NCBI GenBank assembly: GCA_963513935.1
Contig: OY740774.1
Span: 83,972,890 to 84,036,889, forward strand
Direction of reading: 5' to 3'
DNA: 64,000 bases
Origin: Aphrophora alni
Lineage: Eukaryota > Arthropoda > Insecta > Hemiptera > Aphrophoridae
The notes beneath the pieces are model-generated. The model worked only from the letters and a program-made list of their open reading frames with translations, searched no databases and was not told the origin of the DNA. Positions 1 to 12,086 of this stretch are shown piece after piece. The position numbers and the translations under genes were made by a program. The first letter of the stretch is position 1. Every line of letters starts with the position of its first letter.

Positions 1-345
1 ACCAAAAATGTCAGTTAGGTAGACTTAGAAGTGAAAACCTTATATCAGATTTTGAGAAAGTCATAATTTTGTGTTTTTTTTAGAGCAGTTAACCCTTAAT
101 TTTGAGTTTTCGAAAAAATGAAAAAAGTATTCTCGAGATGTACGGTACCCAAAATATCCTTGCATACCAAATTTGGTGAAAATCTGTCTATGCATTGGGG
201 CTGTAGAATGTTACGTATGCAACAGATGCTAGATAGATGGAAGGAATCGTTCCAAAAACCACTTTTCCCAGAGTTAGAGATCCTTAAAATACATCCTCTA
301 CATCAATTATTTGACTAATCACATAACTTTCTCTATACTTCATAT
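1..345 (-). repeat. Dispersed repeat family R1, antisense copy
   Basis: This stretch ends in a phrase like 'atcacataactttctctat', which is the reverse complement of the phrase opening other copies near 36050 and 26690. It also shares poly-T and 'attttgag' blocks with 4100-4580 and 63300-63560. No coding sense was found; the 66-codon ATG frame inside it is not conserved in other copies. The family is degenerate, AT-rich and non-coding, and its TE class is unknown. Confidence 0.5.
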
Positions 346-1119
346 GTGTGAAAAAATAAGAAGTATTCTTACCCTGGCAACAACCAATATTCTTCGTAGC
401 CAATCCTTGTTCTACTGAGAGTGGTCACAAGGGTAGATGTGCATTTACAATATGGATTAACCACTGAAAAATATTTTAAATATTTAATAATTCAAGTTTG
501 TTTTGTTTTAATGTATTTTACAAATATAATAAATAAATATTGTACAGAAACAAAGAACTCCTTATCAAAATCAAAATATCAATTAAATTTGTTTTTTATA
601 TTATTTGATTTAAAATTACCTGTTCATTCAAATTATTTTCCTTACCCAACATGCTGCAGTGAAAATCAGTGTTGCTCATATTTTGGAAGTTGGTTCCATA
701 AACCATGAAGAAAGTTATACCCTGGAATGTGTAAAAAGTTAAATTAAAGTATTTAGACAAAATCTTTGTTTATACTTTCAGAGACTATATTCATGCTATA
801 GAATTAGGAAAATACATTATATTTATAATATCAAATTAAAAGCTAATATTATCTAAAATTAAAATATAGCGACTACAAGTATTATAAATATGCAATAATT
901 AATAACGTAGTATACAATATTCCACATATGAAAACTTAACTTAATAAACATTCAAAAACAATATGTATGGTACAATAAAATTAATAATGATAAAATTAAA
1001 CTAAACATAAACAAATAAGGGCTATAGGGTTCAAATACGATTGCTGCTAAAGATCTACAGCACTTATCGCACAACTATAACAAATGCAGTTGGTAAGTGA
1101 GGATGAAACTATAACCGTA
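346..1119. other. AT-rich stretch without recognised gene
   Basis: No exon, RNA gene or clear transposon end was found. An open frame of 95 codons at 421-708 starts with a non-ATG codon and has no recognisable motif, so it is treated as chance. Confidence 0.4.
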
Positions 1120-1345
1120 AAAGATGCCAGATAAGAAACAAGAAACACTAAATAAATGGCATAGAAGATGGAAAAGACAGGCTCGTGGAGAAGACAATCA
1201 ATCCCTGATGCCGGATCGAGTTAACCATTGACTCGGAGAAGTAAACTTTTTCATCATGCAGGTGATCATGGGGCATGAGTGATTCTGCAGATATACATAC
1301 AGGTTTAAGAAATAGTCCTTTATGTACTGCAGATCATATGTTTTT
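1120..1345 (+). pseudogene. LINE ORF2 C-terminal fossil (post-RNase H region)
   Basis: One reading frame from about 1157 gives a peptide beginning KWHRRWKRQARGEDN, then LMPDRV, LGEVNFFIMQVIMGHE and a tail with CRYTYRF and YC. This fits the conserved tail of R1/I-type LINE ORF2 proteins (W..RW...  G.  ..LIPD ... GEV.F...Q...GH). Three in-frame stops interrupt it. It is a dead fragment; the rest of the LINE was not recognised beside it. Confidence 0.6.
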
Positions 1346-2159
1346 CCTCTACTCCAGATGGAGTCACAAGAGAGAGAGGAGCTAAATAAGAAATTGGGTT
1401 ATGCATTGAAGGTGCAAAATCTTAAACAGCAAAAGGAAATGGCTGGTTGTTTGTAAGGAATATACTGACTTATAAAGACAAATATGAATTCAAGAAGCAG
1501 AGACTACCATAAAAATAGACTGAGTAAATTGAAAAACAAGTCAATAGAAATTAATTAACCACAATGAAACAAGCCAATAGCAATATCATGATAATAACAA
1601 GACAAAGATAATAGAATTTTAAAATCGCAAGACTACTCTTAGAAGAATATAGGTGGGCGTTCCAGGTAGTACCCTGAAGAAAAGGAGGTGGAGTTTAATG
1701 AGTGTACCTTAGGGAGAGCACCACACATCCTCTTATTGTGCAGTAATGCATTCCCCACCTCCTCGTAAGAAAAATATAATAAACTAATGGTTGTAACTAA
1801 AAACATAATTAGATAATAAGAGATTGCATTCAACTACACCAAATCAACAAAATCATGGTACAGGAATTTCTCTACAAATTGAAGGTCCTAGAAAAAATAA
1901 GTTGTCTAAAACTGTGATTAAAACTCCTATAATTTTGTGTAGTTTTTATAGTATGAGGAAGCTCATTAGCCAATTCTGCGCTTGCTTGTGAAAGAAATTT
2001 AACTCAAAAAACTTACCGTCTAGCACGATAGTTACAAGCTCTAGTATCATAATTGTTAATGTCCTTATTCTGGACATGACACACTTAAATTTTAAATAGA
2101 ATAAAACACTTAAATTAAAACATTAATGATTTTTTGCTTGTGTATCCTCTTAAGACCCA
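1346..2159. other. Intergenic, nothing recognised
   Basis: AT-rich sequence with no convincing exon or terminal repeat. Part may be LINE 3' sequence continuing from the preceding fossil, but no further motif can be read. Confidence 0.35.
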
Positions 2160-2335
2160 AACAAACCGTATTAGTCACCATCTGTCCAAAAATAATGAAA
2201 GAAGTGTCTAATCCAAGGCTATATAAAGAAAGTGTGGATCTAGCTAAGATATATCAGAATTGCCATACCAATACTTATTATTAGTGAGAGCCTCTTAGAG
2301 GGTTTTATATGAATATCAAGAAAATTACAATGTTC
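2160..2335 (-). repeat. Dispersed repeat family S, antisense partial copy
   Basis: The reverse complement contains 'ctagctagatccacacttt' followed by a TAGCCTTGGATT-like phrase. This matches the conserved core (agctggatctacac...tagtcttgggtt) of copies at 7922, 46025 and 57850. It is more diverged than those copies. Confidence 0.4.
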
Positions 2336-2898
2336 TGTTTTAAACTTTAAACTGGCCTCGAGACTTTAAAAATGATGTACCCCACTCTTTTACCATTTAA
2401 GGTATTTTAATTGAACCCCCTCCCCTCACTGCTCCCCAAAGAAGTGAGGTAACAGCAATTAGTATAAATGAAAGTAGATTTTATTCCTCAAAAAATATTC
2501 AAAAAGCTTGGAGTATACATTTCAATTATTAAATATAGAGGGTGTTTGGTATTTTAATACCCCACTATATATTTCTTTCTGCTACATATAAGTGAAAAGT
2601 AACAAGGTGTAAAATGATTTGTCCATAATTAAAATTATTGGATATTTGGATTAAATTAACATTTAACTTATATTTATGTCTATAGTCTATCATCACAGAT
2701 TGTCCAGCAAACTTATACACTTATGTATTAAAATTGAAAATACTTACAGGCTCTAGTTTGACCTTTTCACTTTGAGTAAAGGTCAGAAATGTTAAAATTC
2801 CAATAACAAAAATCGTCCACATCGTTTGGCTTTACTGGAACTGTACAAAACAAATATATAATATAGGTTACAGTTTAAGGCACATAGCCTATTATGTT
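2336..2898. other. Intergenic, nothing recognised
   Basis: AT-rich with a short C-run near 2417. No gene, RNA or element ends could be supported. Confidence 0.35.
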
Positions 2899-3548
2899 TA
2901 AATTTTGTATGGGTTGGAGATACAGGCTTACCTTGGAAAGTGGTCCTTGGTAACCCAGTAGCACACAAATAGAAAAACACATAAATAAATCTGTAGAAAC
3001 ATACTGAAGTTCTGAAATATTTCATAAACAGTGTTCACTTTCTTAATCAGTGTAGGGGAAGTATAGAGAAACCAACTGCACAACATACAACAATCCACAA
3101 AGTTGCCACTTTTGATGAATGCTTTACAACAAAAATTATAAAATAACTTCCTCCACAATGCAACCCTTCAAAACTAAGAAGATGAGAACTGTCTCATCAG
3201 TGGGTCACACAATCTAGAGAACCCCCTAACCTTAATTTTAGATAAATCATCCTTTATCTTTTATCCTCTTCCAACAGGCTTATACAAAAATGAAATAATA
3301 ATAATAACAAAATAATAATAAAACATTCATCTATGGTTTAACACTCAACACAAATCCATCCTCTCCAACCAAATTACAATTTACTTTTCTTTGTATACCC
3401 TCTATTGATTGAGGAAGTGAACCATGTTTGCAAAATATTTCAGTACCGTAATTTAGTGTTTTATCGTATATTTTTCTATTTGTGAACTACTAGGTAATAC
3501 CAAAGACCACCTTCCAAAGTATGCCTGTGTGTCCTATCCATACAAAAT
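2899..3548. mobile_element. Non-coding element with ~50-bp terminal inverted repeats
   Basis: The left end (about 2899-2955) reads 'ttttgtatgggttggagata' and continues with caggcttaccttggaaagtggtccttgg. The right end (about 3495-3548) is its diverged reverse complement, ending 'cctatccatacaaaa'. The same left-end sequence recurs at about 56058 and 62583 inside a duplicated block, so this is a dispersed family. No transposase was seen, so it is probably a non-autonomous (MITE-like) element of unknown superfamily. Confidence 0.5.
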
Positions 3549-3727
3549 ATATAATATTATTATTGTTGACTTTAATATAAAATGAGAACAATAACTTTCA
3601 AAAGAATAATTCTTAAACTTATTTTTTCATGATCAAAATTAAGTTTAAAATAGTTGATGTGTCTTTCTATTAATATAGAGAAAGTTATATATATATATTC
3701 TTTAAGTTAATAGCTCTACTTATATAC

Positions 3728-5030
3728 AAGGTCTGTTCCAAAAGTATCTGAACTGAATTTTTCTCTGGTAGGGAGGTAGAGATATGAATAATTTTAACAC
3801 TTGAAGAGAGCATCAGTACACTGTGAGTCAGGGAGTATACTCATTATTTTCCATGAAATTACTTGACATGATGAACTCTGTAAACGTTGACCTTGATTTC
3901 CTGAACACTGTGATCACTGGTAATAAGTCATGTATTTGTGGATAAGACTCAGAATCAAAGGAGTAGTTGTTACAGTGGAGACATTCAACTTATCCAAAGC
4001 CAAAGTCCTGGTAAAATGACGGTGGTCAAGATTCAATTTTGTTTTTTGTCAATTATTCCTGAACCGTAATATATTTTTACCTCTAATATGCTTATATGGT
4101 TTGGGTCATTAATTTTCACATTTCACTAAAATTTGAATAATATCATTAAAGTCGATTTTGAGAAATTACATATTTTATAACAACCTCCATGGTCGATTTT
4201 TTACTGATAACTTATGAAACCGTTTATTTTGAGAGATGTTTTGTTTGGGTCCTTAGAAGCAAAACTGTTAAACTCAATTTTGAAAAAAATAGTAATTTTG
4301 TATTTTTTTTCTTATTGCAACTACACCCAAATTTTGAGTTATCAATAAATGTCACAAAAAATATGATTAGAATCACTTATGAGTTTGGGCAACACACGTA
4401 GATCATTCCAGACATCATTCCAAAAATGTTTGTTTTTTAAAATTTTTTTACAGACATCATTCCAAAAAACACTTTTTTTTACCCAGAAAACTTCAAATTG
4501 GATATACCTGGAAAAATCTTGGCATCAATTTTTTTGACCCATCACATAACTTTCTTTATACGAAAAATTAAAAAAAAACAGGGCATTTGACAGCAAAATC
4601 AAAATGATATTGACCGTTTTCTTTTACTTCCGTGGGATGGTGTATTGTTGTACCTAGAGATCCTCAGTCACATCAGTGCAGGAGACCAAATCTGTAAATG
4701 CAACAACTTGGCAGTTGCATCATGACAACACACTACGTCTTTCCTCCTGTCTAATTAAGACTGGAATTAGACCACATTCAATTCTTCTATGGTAAATCAA
4801 ACTCCCTACTCTTCCAACATGTCATCTTGTGATTTATGGTGGTTCTTGAAGCTGAACTTGTTCCTCAAAGAAACCTGATTTAGCGGAAAGTTTCTGAATA
4901 TACTCCCTCATATACTCTTAAAGTTTGGCATTCTCTGTATAAGAAAAAATTCAAGTTTGTACATGAAAATTACTTCCTATATTTCATTTGTTACTATTGT
5001 AAAAATTAAAAAAGGGTATTTTTTTATCAA
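3728..5030 (+). pseudogene. Mariner-like transposase fossil, split by an insertion
   Basis: It starts with an irritans-type mariner end (ACAAGGTCTGTTCCAAAAGT). The frame near 3890-4010 reads FLNTVITGNK, then SESKE, a stop, and LLQWRHSTYPKPK, which is the mariner 'ITGDE ... QW ... PKPK' block. The region 4680-4870 reads like the later 'LHHDN...' block and the LFPKLK tail. Between them, about 4100-4580 is an unrelated R1 repeat. Stops and frameshifts make it dead. The right end near 5010-5030 is a diverged inverted repeat. Confidence 0.6.
4100..4580 (-). repeat. R1 repeat copy inside the mariner fossil
   Basis: It contains 'ttcacatttcactaaaattt' and GATTTTGAGAAATTACAT blocks that recur at 49260, 63310 and, inverted, at 57170. 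It ends with the 'cccatcacataactttctt' phrase seen at 1-345. Its position between two halves of a transposase means it inserted later. Confidence 0.5.
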
Positions 5031-5339
5031 ACCTAATGAACCTAAAATTGTACATAGTATACGAAATACTTGTAGGGTTAGTTCATTAATTCCAAAAAAA
5101 ATTGACGAGTACGCGTTGTGACAGTGGGCCTACTACATCATGTTTTAAATGTTTAAAGAACTTGTGTGTTTGTGATGTGTCGTGTGTTCGTGATTTCTAT
5201 TTTAAACTAAGACAACGGTAATACCCGCATAACACTTGAAAATGGCTGATTAGCCGAAACGGCCGTAGTGAGATAACTACAGACAAATTAGACTATTGTG
5301 ACGGTAAGTCTTATAATATATTTAAAAAATTGACCTTTG
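5031..5339. other. Short palindromic 'GGCTGATTAGCCGAAACGGCC' segment in non-coding DNA
   Basis: At about 5244-5266 a hairpin GGCTGATTAGCC is followed by GAAACGGCC. Similar hairpin-plus-GAAACG signatures occur at 38102, 56290 and, inverted, near 61500; they resemble ends of Penelope-like retroelements. No open reading frame accompanies it. Confidence 0.35.
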
Positions 5340-5828
5340 TTTTTTGACTGCTCTTCACATTTCATGGCCTCAGGTCTGTTGTTGTTGTCTGTGCGTAAGT
5401 ACGATAACTGATATAGAAATTATGATAGAAACATGAAATTTGGTTATCAGTGTACTTATATAGAACCCTAATAACATTCAGAAAAATTTAATTAAAAATG
5501 TAAAAATCACAGGAATTTTAAACAGTTTTTTGTTCATATCTTGTGTGATATTCAAGTTATAACACATTAAATAAAAAATTTACAGATTTCAATATTACAT
5601 GAAATGGTATCAACCTCCACCTCTCTACAGTGACAAATATCGAAGTTATTATTTTGTTAAAAATGTAATTTCAAACCCTGACCTCACAAGAAAGAGTTAT
5701 ATCCATCGAGTTACAAGATCCGGCAGGGTTACTTCACTAACACAAACATAACGAGTCATTGCTTCTTCATGTATATGCAGTTTTGAGGCAAGGTCATAAC
5801 ACTGACACGAGAAAAGCGTGTGGAGACT

Positions 5829-5871
<43 letters not shown>

Positions 5872-6090
5872 CACGAGGCCCCTTAGGGCCTAGCCAACGT
5901 TATGAAAGTAGTGATATATACAATTACAAAGTGAGAAAATCTGCGTAACTAAACTGTTTTGAACGTAAGATTCTTAACCTACTAATTCAATTTAAAATTT
6001 CCTACAAGGTTCACGAAACTAACTTTTAGACATTACATTTAGATGATCTGATTGTATTACATCAGATGGTGCTGCATAAGTACCATGATT
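5340..6090 (+). repeat. Dispersed repeat family L, copy 1
   Basis: About 750 bp is shared in order with 21930-22530 and 22690-23320. Shared phrases include 'attttaaacagttttttgtt', 'tatcaacctccacctctcta', a 'ccctgacctc' block and a terminal 'gggcctagccaacg'. It is non-coding. A (TA)n run (5834-5872) lies at the same relative place as a shorter TA run in the other copies. The TE class is unknown. Confidence 0.6.
5834..5872. repeat. (TA)n microsatellite
   Basis: An almost perfect TA dinucleotide run interrupted once by a G, lying within a family L repeat. Confidence 0.9.
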
Positions 6091-7084
6091 GTGAAAACTT
6101 GTCTCATCAATTTTATTTTACTATTAAAGGATGTTGATTCTTTATTATTGTTGGAATTAACATCCTTTAATTTTAATTTCACCACCAATGCTCGTTAAAT
6201 ATCATTGTTTTTTATCAAGTTTATATTAGTTTTTTTATTTATTTTTTTTTTTTTTATAGCTTTAAGATTGAATTTAACTTTTGTACCTTTCTTACATAAA
6301 TAATCTAAACTCGTTAAATGATTGAAATAAATTAATAATTATTACCAACATTTATGAATGATGGTATGTATTTTTTCCATTAACTTAGTTTATCCTATAA
6401 AGAATTTTTACCATCAATAAAGTACATCGTGTATTAATACTGCTTACCTATATCTAATGTAATAACAGCAATGAACAGCTCCTTCTTGAACGGGAGTGAA
6501 GAGTATGACAGTATATACAGAAAGCAGCGGTAATATAACCTACAAATTAACATAAATAATAATTAAATTACTTAGAACATTTTACTGATTATTTATCATT
6601 TATTTCAAACAATAGCTGTAGTTTTTAAACTTTTAAACATTTTTAACAACAATGATAAACTACATTTCCATATGTGTGAAAATATGAAGTTGTCTTGATT
6701 TTGTTTACAGTGGCAATGTAATTTACAGTACATTGACTTAACATATCTACTTATTGTAACACACAAATTATAACTTGTAAATTAATTGTTTCTAGGTCAG
6801 TATTATAGTATTAATTTACTGTTTTATTATAATATATTACAGTGTTTAATTCAATTAATTGTGAAGTAGCACACTGCTTTCAGGTAGTGCAAGTACGTAG
6901 AGTAGTTTTTATTTTAAAACTGTCTGTTTTTGCCATTCCATCTATTCTACCTCCAATTTTTATATTGTACCTATGTTATTTTATAGCTACCCTTAACCTT
7001 CAACAAGATATTGGTAAACACCTTTATTTATTGGGATTATTTTTTCCAATACAAATTTACAAGTTCTTTACTGGCTGAAATATG
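6091..7084. other. AT-rich intergenic DNA with short hairpin
   Basis: A small inverted repeat (AAAGGATGTTGATTC ... GAATTAACATCCTTT, about 6126-6170) could form a hairpin. No gene is supported. The 78-codon frame at 6842-7078 begins with GTG, is hydrophobic by AT composition and shows no family motif. Confidence 0.35.
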
Positions 7085-7475
7085 TGGTTTGTTAAAAAAA
7101 GTATCCAATTTGCTGAAGTTGCTAATGGTAGATCAAAAGTAACTTTGTCTGGAAATCTCATATGATAGGTCAAACTTTGCAAATTGCGACCTCAACTTTT
7201 TGAAAACTGCTTATTGATAACATGTCATGAATTTATGGATACAATCCAGAAATAACAGACCTTTGGGTAACAGAATCTATGCAGTTCCAATAGCATGATC
7301 TTATTCTATATATTTGAATAAGATTTAGTTTCATGGTCAAACACCATTTTTGTGATATTCTGTGCTTTCTATTCTTCCAAAGAGGCTCCTTGTAATATTA
7401 GACTGTTCTTCAAGCTGAATATCCTGGTGATAGGTATGATTCAGGGATAATATCACATTGAAATTTTATTTTGTA
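7085..7475 (+). pseudogene. Possible short mariner derivative
   Basis: The left end reads GTTTGTTAAAAAAAGTATCC, close to the mariner end at 3728. Near 7390 a frame gives PCNIRLFFKLNIL, resembling the 'PCDF.LF.KLK' motif downstream of the catalytic core. The middle of the transposase is missing, so this looks like an internally deleted copy. Confidence 0.35.
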
Positions 7476-7921
7476 GTATTTATTTTTATAATCAATTTCA
7501 ACTCAGTGTACAAAAATCTAAAAATATAATTGTCCTAAAGGTTAACCAAGATTAAAAAATATTAATATTTGTAGGGCCATTTGGGATTTTGGACTGATGA
7601 AGGTAAATTTCGAAGAAAGTTAAAAAGGCTGGAACCTGATATTTTTAGTGTTCTCTTGCACATGTCCTACATAAAAGCAGTGCTAAAATGAGATATGTTC
7701 CATTTTTCTTCCAATACAATTTTCGGCGGAAAAAATAGAAAACACCAAATAAGAAGGAGTTGTCCATTCGTTCAACTTTTAGTCGGCTGTCCGTCTACAG
7801 ATCAGCTTGAATTCCCTCCAAGAATGGGTTTTATGTTGTATGTTTCATCATCTCTTAATGGAGATTGATCCCAAAAAAATTATTTGTGAAGTTGAGAAAA
7901 GTATCTTGTGTACCATGATAA
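7476..7921. other. Intergenic, nothing recognised
   Basis: No exon or element boundary could be supported here. Confidence 0.3.
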
Positions 7922-8170
7922 AGTGAGCCCTCAGGGGCTTGGTAATTATGAGGGAAACTAGCTGGATCTACACTTTTTTTCATGTAGTCTTGGGTTAAAT
8001 CCCTTTTTCATCTTACCTATCAGGTCTCTCTCTACCATGTTCTTTTCCTTCCCTGTTGCTATTAGAATATTCGAGAGCAATTCATTTTCTTTTCATTTCT
8101 TTCCTTTTATTTGTAAGGTGATGATTTCCAAGAGGTTTTTATACCTTTGAACAAAAAAAAAAAAAAAATT
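7922..8170 (+). repeat. Dispersed repeat family S, copy with poly(A) tail
   Basis: It shares 'agctggatctacac', 'tagtcttgggtta', 'tatcaggtctctct' and a final 'aagaggttttt' with copies at 46025-46250, 57850-58105 and 58160-58310, and inverted at 8915-9110. It ends in a 16-base A run (8153-8168), suggesting a SINE-like retroposed element. No tRNA-type promoter boxes were recognised. Confidence 0.55.
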
Positions 8171-8914
8171 GTGAAATGAGATGTGTCAGGAAGTAAACCC
8201 CAACTGGGGGATTCTCAATTCTCTGTTAATTTGTAAAACAGTCCCTTTAAAAATCATTAATTGGTAATAGGAAGTATCCCAAACAAAATTTTTGCTGGTA
8301 AGTTTACTTTCTCAGGCACATTGTTAAAAACTGTACTCTCTGAAATTGAATTTCCATGATGCACACAAATCTATTTTTCATGAGTCCTTATCCTTAACAA
8401 TAGGAAATTTAGTACAATTGAAATTTTCCCCTCAAATATTTTACAAGTTTACAAATTTTGATTTATAAATTAAAATGTTAATTTATTGTTCCTCTTCAGT
8501 TACTTATTATTATTTTCTCATTTATACATATTATAGGAGGAATTAATTGTTGGGGAAAATGTTGAGTTTTTTTTGTTTTTAAGGAAAAAAATAGTACCTG
8601 AAAAAAACTTCAACCTGAAAAAGTAGTTTTTGGAATGTTTTCTGTCTGGCCATCTTGCATTTCTTGTTATCAAAATTGATATGTGGTCATAATTTGCCCA
8701 TATTTTATTATTAAACATATTTTTGTTGATAATTTGAAATTTCGAGCCAAAACTCAAAATTTGCTCCAACAATAAATCAAATTTTGCTAAAATGTGTCCT
8801 TTAAGATTCAAACATAATTTATTGGTTGTTAGATTCCAAAAAAAGTTATTTTGGGAGTAATTGGTTCCCTCAATCATCATTCTCTTATAGAAAAAGGAAT
8901 AAAAGAACATAAAA
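8171..8914. other. Non-coding stretch, R1-like; long antisense frame judged spurious
   Basis: A 130-codon antisense frame (8518-8910) begins with ATG, but it is dominated by F, N, K and I as expected from AT-rich DNA. It runs through phrases of R1 type (aactcaaaatttg, aaattttgctaaaatgtg) and matches no family known to me. Confidence 0.4.
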
Positions 8915-9110
8915 TAAAGACCCTCTAGCCCTCGAATACTCTACTACAGTCAAGGTCAGAAGAGAACAAGAGAGCGTCAAGAGATCTGTAGGAATGATAA
9001 AAGAGAAGGCTGTATGTAATCCTCTAAGACAACATGACAAAAGGTGTAGATCTAGCCAGGGTCCCTCGGGATTGCTACACCCTTACTCACTATGGTGAGC
9101 CCCTAAAGTG
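8915..9110 (-). repeat. Dispersed repeat family S, antisense copy
   Basis: The reverse complement carries the family core (a 'ctggctagatctacacctttt' type phrase) and the 'attcgagggctagagggtctt' type phrase. It lies about 750 bp from the sense copy at 7922 in opposite orientation. Confidence 0.5.
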
Positions 9111-9289
9111 GGAGTAATTGGTAATAAAGAAGGAAATCATCTATTGAGATGTTAAATTAGCTTTACCAGTTTCTTTAAAATTATAGTTAAATTTGAAGGA
9201 CAATGAACCAAAATAGTGATCTAAACACAAGTAAACGAAAGCATGCTTCAGGAATATTTGGTAAAAATAGAAAGTAAGCTTTTCCTAGC

Positions 9290-9409
9290 TTCATTAAAAC
9301 TTGATTTCAATAAAATATGATTTACCTTATGGTAAGTATATAGCAGAAGTGAAACAAGTTTATTTAAACATCATTCAAAATAAAAATGTTCCAAAAAGTT
9401 AATAAGGGA
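9290..9409 (+). pseudogene. Left fragment of the LINE interrupted by the LTR element
   Basis: Joining 9409 to 17553 restores a frame that leads into a degenerate version of the 'NYRPIS' reverse-transcriptase entry block, then FNRLMKSL. The preceding bases can be read as NIIQNKNVPKK, like the linker before that block. The fragment is short and decayed, so its left limit is uncertain. Confidence 0.35.
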
Positions 9410-10909
9410 TGTGGTAATGTGAAAAATCAGAGTTTATAATAGGTTTAAAATCCGCGGGTTAGCGCCGAAAACAGGCTGTTCAAATCATAAATTTATTTAA
9501 TAACTTCATTAATAAAAGAAAAATAGATTTTCAAAACAATAAAATAAATAACCATGTTTAATTTTAAAATAAGTTGTTTAAAATAAAGTGTTCATAGTTT
9601 TGAGTGGATTTTCCGGGGAGTATGTTGAACTTTGGTAACGGTTAACCGGAACAGCTCGCTCTTGAAAGAGAAAAAATCTCGTGGTTATATCAGTCTAAAA
9701 CTGGGGCTTGATGTACCAAGACCTACGAATGGTAGTTCTCCGAGTTTCTGTTCGAACAATAAAAAATGTGTTCAGAAGTTGTAAATCTGTAAAAGACATG
9801 GTGTATTAACAATTTTAAAAGTGCTAAGACAATATTGTTTTCCATAAATAAACTTTTTTTTATGAAAAAGCGTGAGAACTCGCAATTTTTAGTTACGTTG
9901 TGCAATCATTGCCACGTGATTTTCGAATTCTCGACAAAGAACTTTTCTATAAGAAAAATGGAACTATTAAAGTTATTATAAGACATTAATAATTGGTTTT
10001 AATACAGGTATAACAAAATAAGAATAAATCTTGTGATATATGAACTAACGACAATTCTTTTGACAATGGACGAGCATCTCTGCAGTATTAGCACGCAGTC
10101 ACATGGGAGGAGACGAATCATCCTTCGAGGGAAAGTGCTTCTTAAATAAAGAATATAACGTGATTTGGTATAACACGTTTAGACTTTCATTATTAAACCA
10201 TATGTATGTATTTTGAACAATTTAGACTTTTTTTTTGTAATTTCAAGATATATTTTTGATATTGTAAAATTATGTATTTCATCAATAAGATGCAATTTTT
10301 TTTGTGGAGTCTTAAAGTATAACAATATGATAAAATAAAGTTTTTTTTCTTATAATTAATCAATTAATTTTTAATTTCAGTAAAAATTATATTTTTACTA
10401 ATTGAGAAATTTACCAAAAGAAAATAAAAAGTAGAATCCTTTTCATTTTTTAGAGTTGCAACTAAATAATACAAATTTATTAATACAATTTGAATAAATT
10501 CTTTTACTTTGGAAATTAAAGTAATGATAATAATATGGATAGGATGTAAGATATCTTATATGAACTTTTCTTTTGATTTCTGTTACATGAATTTAATGTG
10601 TTTTATGTTTAATAAATTTTTATGTAATATTTCAGAGACAAGTGTTTTCATTTTTGAAACCCAGAATCACTGTAAGTACACCGTAAAAAGAGCTTGCGAC
10701 CCCAGAGATTTTATAAATAATTAAATTCATTTTTTTTCTTTTTCAAAATTGGTAAGCTAAGGCTACCTGGCGCCCTTAAGTCGAGCAAATTAATAAATAG
10801 ACACTTAGTGGAACTCTTCAAGTTCAAAAGAATATAACTTTTATATTTTCAGATAGCTTCACTATCAATAATAAAAAAATTAACTACAGTCCATTTTTAA
10901 ATTATTACA
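9410..10909 (+). repeat. 5' LTR (1500 bp)
   Basis: Starts TGTGGTAATG and ends ATTATTACA. A TATAAAT-like box lies near 10711 and several AATAAA-type signals are present. The 60- and 71-codon frames inside it repeat identically in the other LTR only because the LTRs are identical; neither resembles a known protein. The LTR is long for an insect element. Confidence 0.93.
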
Positions 10910-10930
10910 ATTGGCTCCCAACAATGGGGC
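10910..10930 (+). promoter_or_regulatory. tRNA primer-binding site
   Basis: Two bases after the left LTR end comes TGGCTCCCAACAATGGGG. TGG pairs with the CCA tail of a tRNA, which is where minus-strand DNA synthesis starts in LTR retroelements. I cannot assign the tRNA with confidence. This site fixes the element's orientation as +. Confidence 0.75.
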
Positions 10931-11057
10931 GGTTTTGGTCGAAAATACAGTGATTTTGATGAAATGCAAACACTTAAAACAAGGTAAGGACTTTATCAAT
11001 AATAATAAGAAAGATTCTTTTTTTAAATTTTTTGTGTTAGAAATAATAAAATAAAAA

Positions 11058-12086
11058 ATGGAGTCAGAAATAGCAAATGTTAATAATGATGAACAGGTAG
11101 GGTAAATAAATCAAAATTCTTTAAATAACATAGAGCCATTGGAATTTCAAGAAGATACTTTTGAAAATTTAGAGCAGAAATTGCAAAGTAATGAGCAGAC
11201 AACACATAGTAATAGTAGTAATGAATTGTTTTATCAACAGGGACAAGATATTTTAGATCAGGAAATAAACAGTGGTAATAATAGCAGTAAAAGTTCAAGC
11301 ATTAGTGAAATTAGTAGTTCAGGTTCGGAATTTAATGGATTTAGTAGTGAGGGGATTCAAAATAGTAAAAAACAGTTTGAAGATATGAATGAAGAAATGG
11401 TAGGAATGTTAGGAGTAGAAACTGTAGAAGAAAATTCAGATAGGGAATTAAGAGCTGAAGAGGTTAGGGTAATTGAGCAGGTTAGTGTAACCGAACAGGT
11501 TAGGGTAGATAAGAGTGTGGAAAATAATGATCAGAATAAAGAAATTAAGAAAATGTTTGAGACTTTAATGAGTAGTATGAAACAAGATAAATTAGAATTA
11601 AAGCTAGATAGTGACAAGAAATTTAAAAATATGAATAATAAATTTGATAAAGATAGATTAGAAACAAAACAAGATTTGAGTAATAAGTTTGAAGAATTTA
11701 ACGCCAAACTTGAACAGAATAGTTTAGAGTTAAAAGAAATTAAACAAAACAATTTAGAGTTAAATATTAAATTTGAACAGAACAATGTTAAGCTAGATAA
11801 TTTGGATAAGAAGTTAGATCAGATCAAACAAGAATTAAAACCAGATTATGTAAAATTAGAACAGAATCTTAAAATGGAAATTAATAATAAAGTAGAATTT
11901 GAATTAAGCTATTGTGAGAAAAAAGTAGAATTTGAACAGATAAACAATGTAGAAGGTGTTTTGATAGAAAATATTAATAATATAAATAACAACTTAGATC
12001 AAGCAGTAGCTGAAGTAGAAATTAGCAGTTTTAATGAAATAAATAATATGTCAAATGATTTGATAATAATAGAGGACAATTTGTGA
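11058..12086 (+). CDS. Coiled-coil protein in gag position (ORF1), early stop
   Basis: An ATG at 11058 opens MESEIANVNNDEQVG and then meets TAA at 11103-11105. The same frame stays open from there to TGA at 12084-12086. The sense codon CAA would fit at the stop, so this copy probably carries a nonsense change (inference). The frame is rich in E, N, K, Q and S. From about 11540 to 11850 it shows heptad-like repeats (LELK, KLEQN, KLDNLDKKL), predicting a long coiled coil. Some arthropod Gypsy-type gag proteins begin with such a segment. No zinc knuckle or capsid motif is recognised. It is followed by a second frame in the -1 register. Confidence 0.6.

Noticed and set aside
8518..8910. 130-codon antisense open frame
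   Set aside because: Dominated by F, N, K and I, with no domain, and it runs through dispersed-repeat phrases. Length is possible by chance in AT-rich DNA where one strand is A-rich.
9723..9905. 60- and 71-codon frames inside the LTRs, present twice with identical sequence
   Set aside because: They are identical only because the two LTRs are nearly identical. No motif, no conservation evidence.
11531..11785. Antisense frames opposite the coiled-coil ORF and ORF2
   Set aside because: Shadows of the sense coding frames; serine- and leucine-rich only because they mirror N/E/K codons.
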